Assembly: GCA_036250195.1 (NCBI GenBank)
Contig: JAVHZZ010000010.1
Coordinates: forward strand, 107,243,278-107,307,277
DNA from: Mixophyes australis
Taxonomy: Eukaryota > Chordata > Amphibia > Anura > Limnodynastidae
Direction: 5' to 3'
Length of the DNA: 64,000 bases
A program made the position numbers and the translations under genes. Every line of letters starts with the position of its first letter. Position 1 is the first letter of the stretch. Below are positions 59,881 to 64,000 of this stretch, one piece after another. Below the pieces are notes generated by a model. It worked only from the letters and a program-made list of their open reading frames with translations, was not told the origin of the DNA and did not search any database.

Positions 59881-60190
59881 GTACACTTTCTGTCAACTTA
59901 AAATCTAGGCATTTAGATTGAGATACCTTCTATGCATAGTTGGTTTGTTTTATCACATATCTCGGTGTACTTTCTTCCGGTTGAAGCCAATGATAACAGT
60001 CCCACATTTAGGAGCACCATCTATCACGGTTGTTCCTCCCCGATGCCACATCCGGTGTCTCAGATAAACTCTATCTGTAGCGAATGATGAGAAAGGAGAC
60101 TCCTATACGAATTGTACACCAGAAACTTTTTTTTTAAAAAACTTTTTGCTGTAACTGCTCGTTAAGTGTTCGTTGTCTTGTTTGCTTTAG
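59881..60190 (+). other. galnt18: GALNT18 intron 5 (310 bp)
   Basis: A short phase-2 intron with donor GTACACTT and acceptor TTGCTTTAG. It has T-rich and A-rich stretches but no recognisable repeat. It is far shorter than the other introns, which range from 4 to 22 kb. Confidence 0.92.
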
Positions 60191-60305
60191 AAGCCCCGCA
60201 CTGATTGGCTGTTTCATCGTAGACAGACTGTACTTTGAAGAGATTGGACTGTTGGACGAGGGAATGGAGGTCTACGGAGGAGAGAACGTGGAGCTGGGGG
60301 TTCGG
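60191..60305 (+). CDS. galnt18: GALNT18 internal exon with the YGGEN motif
   Basis: The acceptor is TTGCTTTAG and the donor is GTAATTAT. The exon is entered in phase 2 and ends on a complete codon (phase 0), with 38 full codons. The peptide includes SPALIGCFIVDR, EEIGLLDEGMEVYGGENVEL and final GVR. The VYGGEN segment replaces the WGGEN motif of most GalNAc-transferases. This Trp-to-Tyr change is a property of the GALNT8/9/17/18 group and sits next to the acceptor and substrate loop. The next exon, expected to begin with Trp-Gln-Cys, was not found before position 64000. Confidence 0.94.
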
Positions 60306-61099
60306 GTAATTATCTAAATGAAACCTGTTCGGAATCTCAGTCATCCATAATTGTACGCGGTCGCTGGTCGTGATGTCGGTCTGGTTTATAGTTATCTGAT
60401 GATGGACACAGTTGCTGATGTGTTGTGGTACAGTATGCAGACGCAGGTCTCCTTTCAGCCAGAGCAAGATCCGGGATTGGGCGAATTGTTCGGCCAATCA
60501 TTACGCTGTGCAGCCGTTGACATTGTACTGCATATATGGCCACATGTAGTTGACAACTCAGAATGGCTGAATTAGCAGAAATTAATCCCTCTTGTATCCC
60601 TATAATATCAGGACTGTGTTATCCACGGATGGGTGAATAGACTGTGATATCAAGAGGAACGTCGGGAGTTGTAGTATGTGACGGGGGCATTCTACAACTC
60701 TACAAATATAGCGTATAGACCTTTAAGAGGCGGAGGGCAACCTCAGTCCTGAATAGTTGCCCTCCCAATTTTCCAGACCCGCTATTTACTTACTTTGCTC
60801 AAAGATAGTGGAAATCTGGACCAAAACCATAACAGCCAATCAGGCATCTGCTTTATTTGAATCTTTGCATTAGTCAGATGAAAGCTTATTTTGGATTGGT
60901 TGCTTTGGTTTTAGTGCAGAATTGCACTTATTTTTTTGTTCTTGCAGATAACTCTGAGTCTATTTAGCATAACGATACCTATCTGTAGATTATTCTCTTT
61001 TGTTTCATACAGGGAATTTAAAGTATGCTGCTGTCCTCTATGAGGGGGGGGGGGGGAATTTAAAGTGGCGAAGGTTTGTAAAGGCAAGTTTGCCTTGGT

Positions 61100-61247
61100 G
61101 GGAGATTCAATTTGGTGCGAGGTGTTTCCGTAACATCCACACATCGCGACAATGTGATTGCAGGAATCTTCGCTCATAGTAGTGCGCAGAAAAATGAGCG
61201 GATATTCCTACCGTAACGGCTGGCGATGTGCATTGAATCTCCCCCTT
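61100..61247. mobile_element. Fold-back MITE, GATTCA-TGCGAGG family, second copy
   Basis: The left end is GGGAGATTCAATTTGGTGCG and the inverted right end ends ATTGAATCTCCCCC, with GCGATGTGCATT opposite GGTGCGAGGTG. The shared GATTCA and TGCGAGGTG blocks link it to 30627-30776. Confidence 0.6.
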
Positions 61248-63169
61248 AGCTATAACGTGTGATCCCGTTTATAATAATACTTGGACAGCTTTGATCTGGG
61301 GCAGCTCCTAAATACAGACAGTTTCCACCAATTACACAGCAAACATCAGATATTTCTGCACTATGTTGCATTGTTTAGGGACAGTGTCTTATTGCTTCAT
61401 AATCTGGGATTGGCAGCTCTGCCCTCCGTAGAATACGGTTATTTCTGAGAGTGCTGCGGCCGGTGTATGTTAGGTGCTGATAATCTGCGATAAGAAGAAT
61501 TTACATATCAGATACAACCCAGGAGAGTGAAGATTTGTACACAGCAAACCCTGGTGCCCCCTCCACTTCCATCTCCGTTATCTTGTTAATTACTAGATAT
61601 GAACGTCGTTATTGCCTTCCAGGCTCTGAGGTTATGTAAATCAGGGCTATTTTTGTACATTGAAGTGAGACTACTTGTAAGAAATACATTTGAAATTCAC
61701 AGTTACAGTCAAAATATGAGATTTATTAAGAACATTTTTAAAGGACCATTAAACCTCAACATTTAAATTTTTTAAGATTGGAATTCTGGAGGTTAAATAC
61801 ACTGTTCAGTGTTACCCACTGTAGCACTGTTAAATAGTATGACCTCCCGCCCCCACTCCAGACAAATTAAGCCCCTCCTACACTTTTAGGATAGTGTCCT
61901 GATGGGATCTCATGCAGGTCAAAACCCTGATTCTGCGGCAATATGAGTTACGGTGCCCTCACTGGTCCCCTGTGTATGACTCAACTAGTCCCCACAGTGC
62001 ATTTCTGCAAAGCAAGTCTGCCAAGCTGCCAGTCATACTCTGCCTGTCCTGTTAGAGAAGCCCCTCCCTCCTCACATGGCAACCTGCCGGACTCCTGGCA
62101 GAACAGGCACTTTAGTGAATCCTGGAAGGGACCTCAAGCAGATGCAGAACGATTATTTTAGGCAAACAGGGAGTTAGTGTCCAAGTCCTACGGGACATTG
62201 AACGAACCGTTCTTGGTTAACCTTCGCTGCAGTACCAGTTGGCGCAATTCCAGACCATATCATCCAGTAGGTAACCTCGGCTCCTACATAGGGCCCAGAG
62301 AGCGCTGAGGGCCCCAGATTACTCTAATCCTTATTATGTGTTTATTTTTGGCAGAGGGAGAGGGGGCCCGAACCAGTGTCTTGCCTATGGCCCTATGAGG
62401 TCATCAAGCTCTGCGCAGTTTGGTCACTTTAGCGTAAGAAGCGTCAGGGTTGATCGAGAAGCTTCGCTGGTTAGTATTAATCACTCAGCGTGATTTCTCT
62501 ATATGATTACATGTTCCTAATGACAATCTCCATTGTCCTCCAAGGAGTTATAACGGAAAATTAAAATCCAGTGGTTAGTGCAGAGACGTCAGATTCATTC
62601 TCCTTCTAACGAGTTTATAAGCAGCTGTCATCTTTTATCTGCACATATGTCGCGGCTTGGGAATTCAGCCCTTGGTTGCCCGGCACATGCCAAGACGTAC
62701 TTATCTCTCTGCAGCGGATACCGACCGCGTCAGGATTACTTATGGTAACACCTGCTTGGCCCTCGCCCGCGCCGTTGATTTATGGCCGGTTAACAACACT
62801 TCACACGTTGGACGGCACAGTGTTTTTCTGTTGGAGTTTATTAAATATGCTTTACGCATAACTAGATACTTCTCCGGGACGGGGAACGTGTCTTGTCTCG
62901 CATCGGACCATCTGTTAAGTTGCTGGGTTTAAATTATTCTGAAATATAGAAACATGACACAAAGTAGTGAAGCAAAAAGGGGTTTTTTTTTTTGGTTTTT
63001 TTTTAGTCGATAATTATCTTGTGGTTTGCAGGTTGTGTGTACGTTATAAGACTTCCACTAAAGCAGGTGATATATGGGGAAACATATATGTGGTCCTGAC
63101 TGTAAGGGCACTAGAAGACCATATAAAAGGTAGAGGCCAAAGTGATGTTATATAGAACGCAGATTACTC

Positions 63170-63246
63170 TTATCATCTGTTATTTATGAAGCGCCACAAA
63201 TATTCCACAGCGTCGTACATAGAGCGTAAACAGAACACAACAAACA
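63170..63246 (-). repeat. Diverged LINE 3' tail fragment
   Basis: ATCTGTTATTTATGAAGCGC, ATTCCACAGCGTCGTACATA and GAACACAACAAACAG follow the order of the LINE tails at 59239 and 52767. Confidence 0.55.
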
Positions 63247-63292
63247 GGGCCTGATTAAGGGTCACAGTCGCCCTAGGCTACTATACTGGTTC

Positions 63293-63316
63293 TCCCCCCC
63301 CCCCCCCCCCCCCCCC
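63293..63316. repeat. C-rich homopolymer
   Basis: A run of more than 20 C bases. Similar shorter C runs occur at 7688-7700 and 15099-15112. Such tracts are prone to assembly and sequencing error. Confidence 0.9.
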
Positions 63317-63481
63317 ACCAATGTGTGTGTAAATGCTTGTTCTTGGAGCGTTGTCCGTTGGCTTTTGGAAACTTGGAGTCCTGTATTTAAAATGTGCAAA
63401 AATTATATTATAGTGCAAAATTTTAACAAACCCTGAATGATTCAAACACAACATTCGATTATGACCATATAAAACAACCCC

Positions 63482-63802
63482 AAGGGGCACATCTGTAAAA
63501 CACAGTACCCGAGGGGCACACCTGTACGACACCGTACCCAAGGGGCACACCTGTACGACACCGTACCCAAGGGGCACACCTGTACGACACCGTACCCAAG
63601 GGGCACACCTGTACGACACCGTACCCAAGGGGCACACCTGTACGACACCGTACCCAAGGGGCACACCTGTACAACACCGTACCCAAGGGGCACACCTGTA
63701 CAACACAGTACCCGAGGGGCACACCTGTACGACACTGTACCCGAGGGGCACACCTGTACGACACTGTACCCAAGGGACACACCTGTACAACACAGTACCC
63801 GG
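63482..63802. repeat. 29-bp minisatellite, ~11 copies
   Basis: The unit is AAGGGGCACACCTGTACGAC plus ACCGTACCC. Central copies are nearly identical. Because 29 is not a multiple of three and the unit lacks stops on the minus strand, one frame passes through all three phases and yields a 29-residue repeat protein. This is not a gene. Confidence 0.95.
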
Positions 63803-63949
63803 GGAGAAGCCTGTGGCTAGTGTATATTCTCCCTTCACAAACTGGCACGGACCCCACGCGTTTTACTAGCACTGTGAGACTTGGCTAAGAAAGACCTGTC
63901 ATGTACCCAATGTGGGATGAATCGATATTCATGTAATGCAGCCCATCCG

Positions 63950-64000
63950 ATCTCTAGGACCCAGCGATCTCTAGGACCCAGCGTTCTCTAGGACCCAGCG
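63950..64000. repeat. 17-bp tandem repeat, cut by the window end
   Basis: Three copies of GATCTCTAGGACCCAGC or a one-base variant, continuing past the last base. Confidence 0.85.

Larger units (their letters stand above)
60306..64000 (+). other. galnt18: GALNT18 intron 6, 5' part
   Basis: Phase-0 intron beginning GTAATTAT and running past the window end. It contains a fold-back MITE (61100-61247), a LINE-like 3' tail fragment on the minus strand (63170-63246), a C-rich tract (63293-63316), the 29-bp minisatellite 63482-63802 and a 17-bp repeat cut by the window edge (63950-64000). I see nothing nameable in 60310-61090 and 61250-63160. Confidence 0.85.

Noticed and set aside
63281..63872. Minus-strand ORFs of 112-185 codons rich in Cys and Tyr
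   Set aside because: All three frames of the same 29-bp array are open, and the polyglycine end is a C homopolymer.
60306..64000. A further GALNT18 exon
   Set aside because: I looked for the expected Trp-Gln-Cys-Gly-Gly start after an AG acceptor and found none before the window end.

Overview
The window is a piece of a large vertebrate nuclear gene, almost certainly from a frog (anuran). Five internal coding exons on the + strand (22904-23093, 33137-33303, 55479-55662, 59683-59880, 60191-60305) join in frame and encode about 285 residues of a family-27 polypeptide N-acetylgalactosaminyltransferase. From remembered family sequences the best match is GALNT18, a member of the Y subfamily (GALNT8/9/17/18). 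All exons have AG/GT borders and compatible phases. The first exon (cytosolic tail, membrane anchor) lies upstream of the window. The rest of the catalytic domain and the C-terminal lectin domain lie downstream. No other host gene, RNA gene or prokaryotic feature was found.

The other ~98.7% is intron: part of intron 1 (1-22903), intron 2 (about 10.0 kb), intron 3 (about 22.2 kb), intron 4 (about 4.0 kb), intron 5 (310 bp) and the start of intron 6. It is filled with repeats of an anuran type. The commonest is a tRNA-derived SINE with A-box-like and B-box-like head motifs. Its 3' tail matches that of an L2/CR1-type LINE also present here (RT remnant 52767-53444). Another LINE 3' fragment lies at 49171-49803. 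DNA transposons include a dead Tc1 copy with both TIRs and TA duplications (24819-26389), an internally deleted hAT copy with a perfect 8-bp target duplication (56098-56727), and several non-autonomous hAT-like and other fold-back elements.

Several insertions are nested and give a relative chronology. A 1.3-kb TA-flanked element sits inside a SINE (37078-38413). A LINE sits inside a fold-back MITE (about 52620-53477). A 473-bp element sits inside one of two copies of a 0.7-1 kb repeat (44144-44616). Tandem arrays are also prominent: a ~1-kb array of 33-bp units (13894-14890), a 32-bp array (26711-27396), a 29-bp array (63482-63802), a 35-bp array (5815-6093), and degenerate 47-85-bp satellites. 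Three of these satellite loci share one core motif.

No wholly new multi-gene system is visible. The most unusual structure is a 643-bp TA-flanked element at 2929-3571 made largely of eleven consecutive inverted repeats, mostly perfect. Most long ORFs in the window are artefacts of tandem arrays whose unit contains no stop codon.
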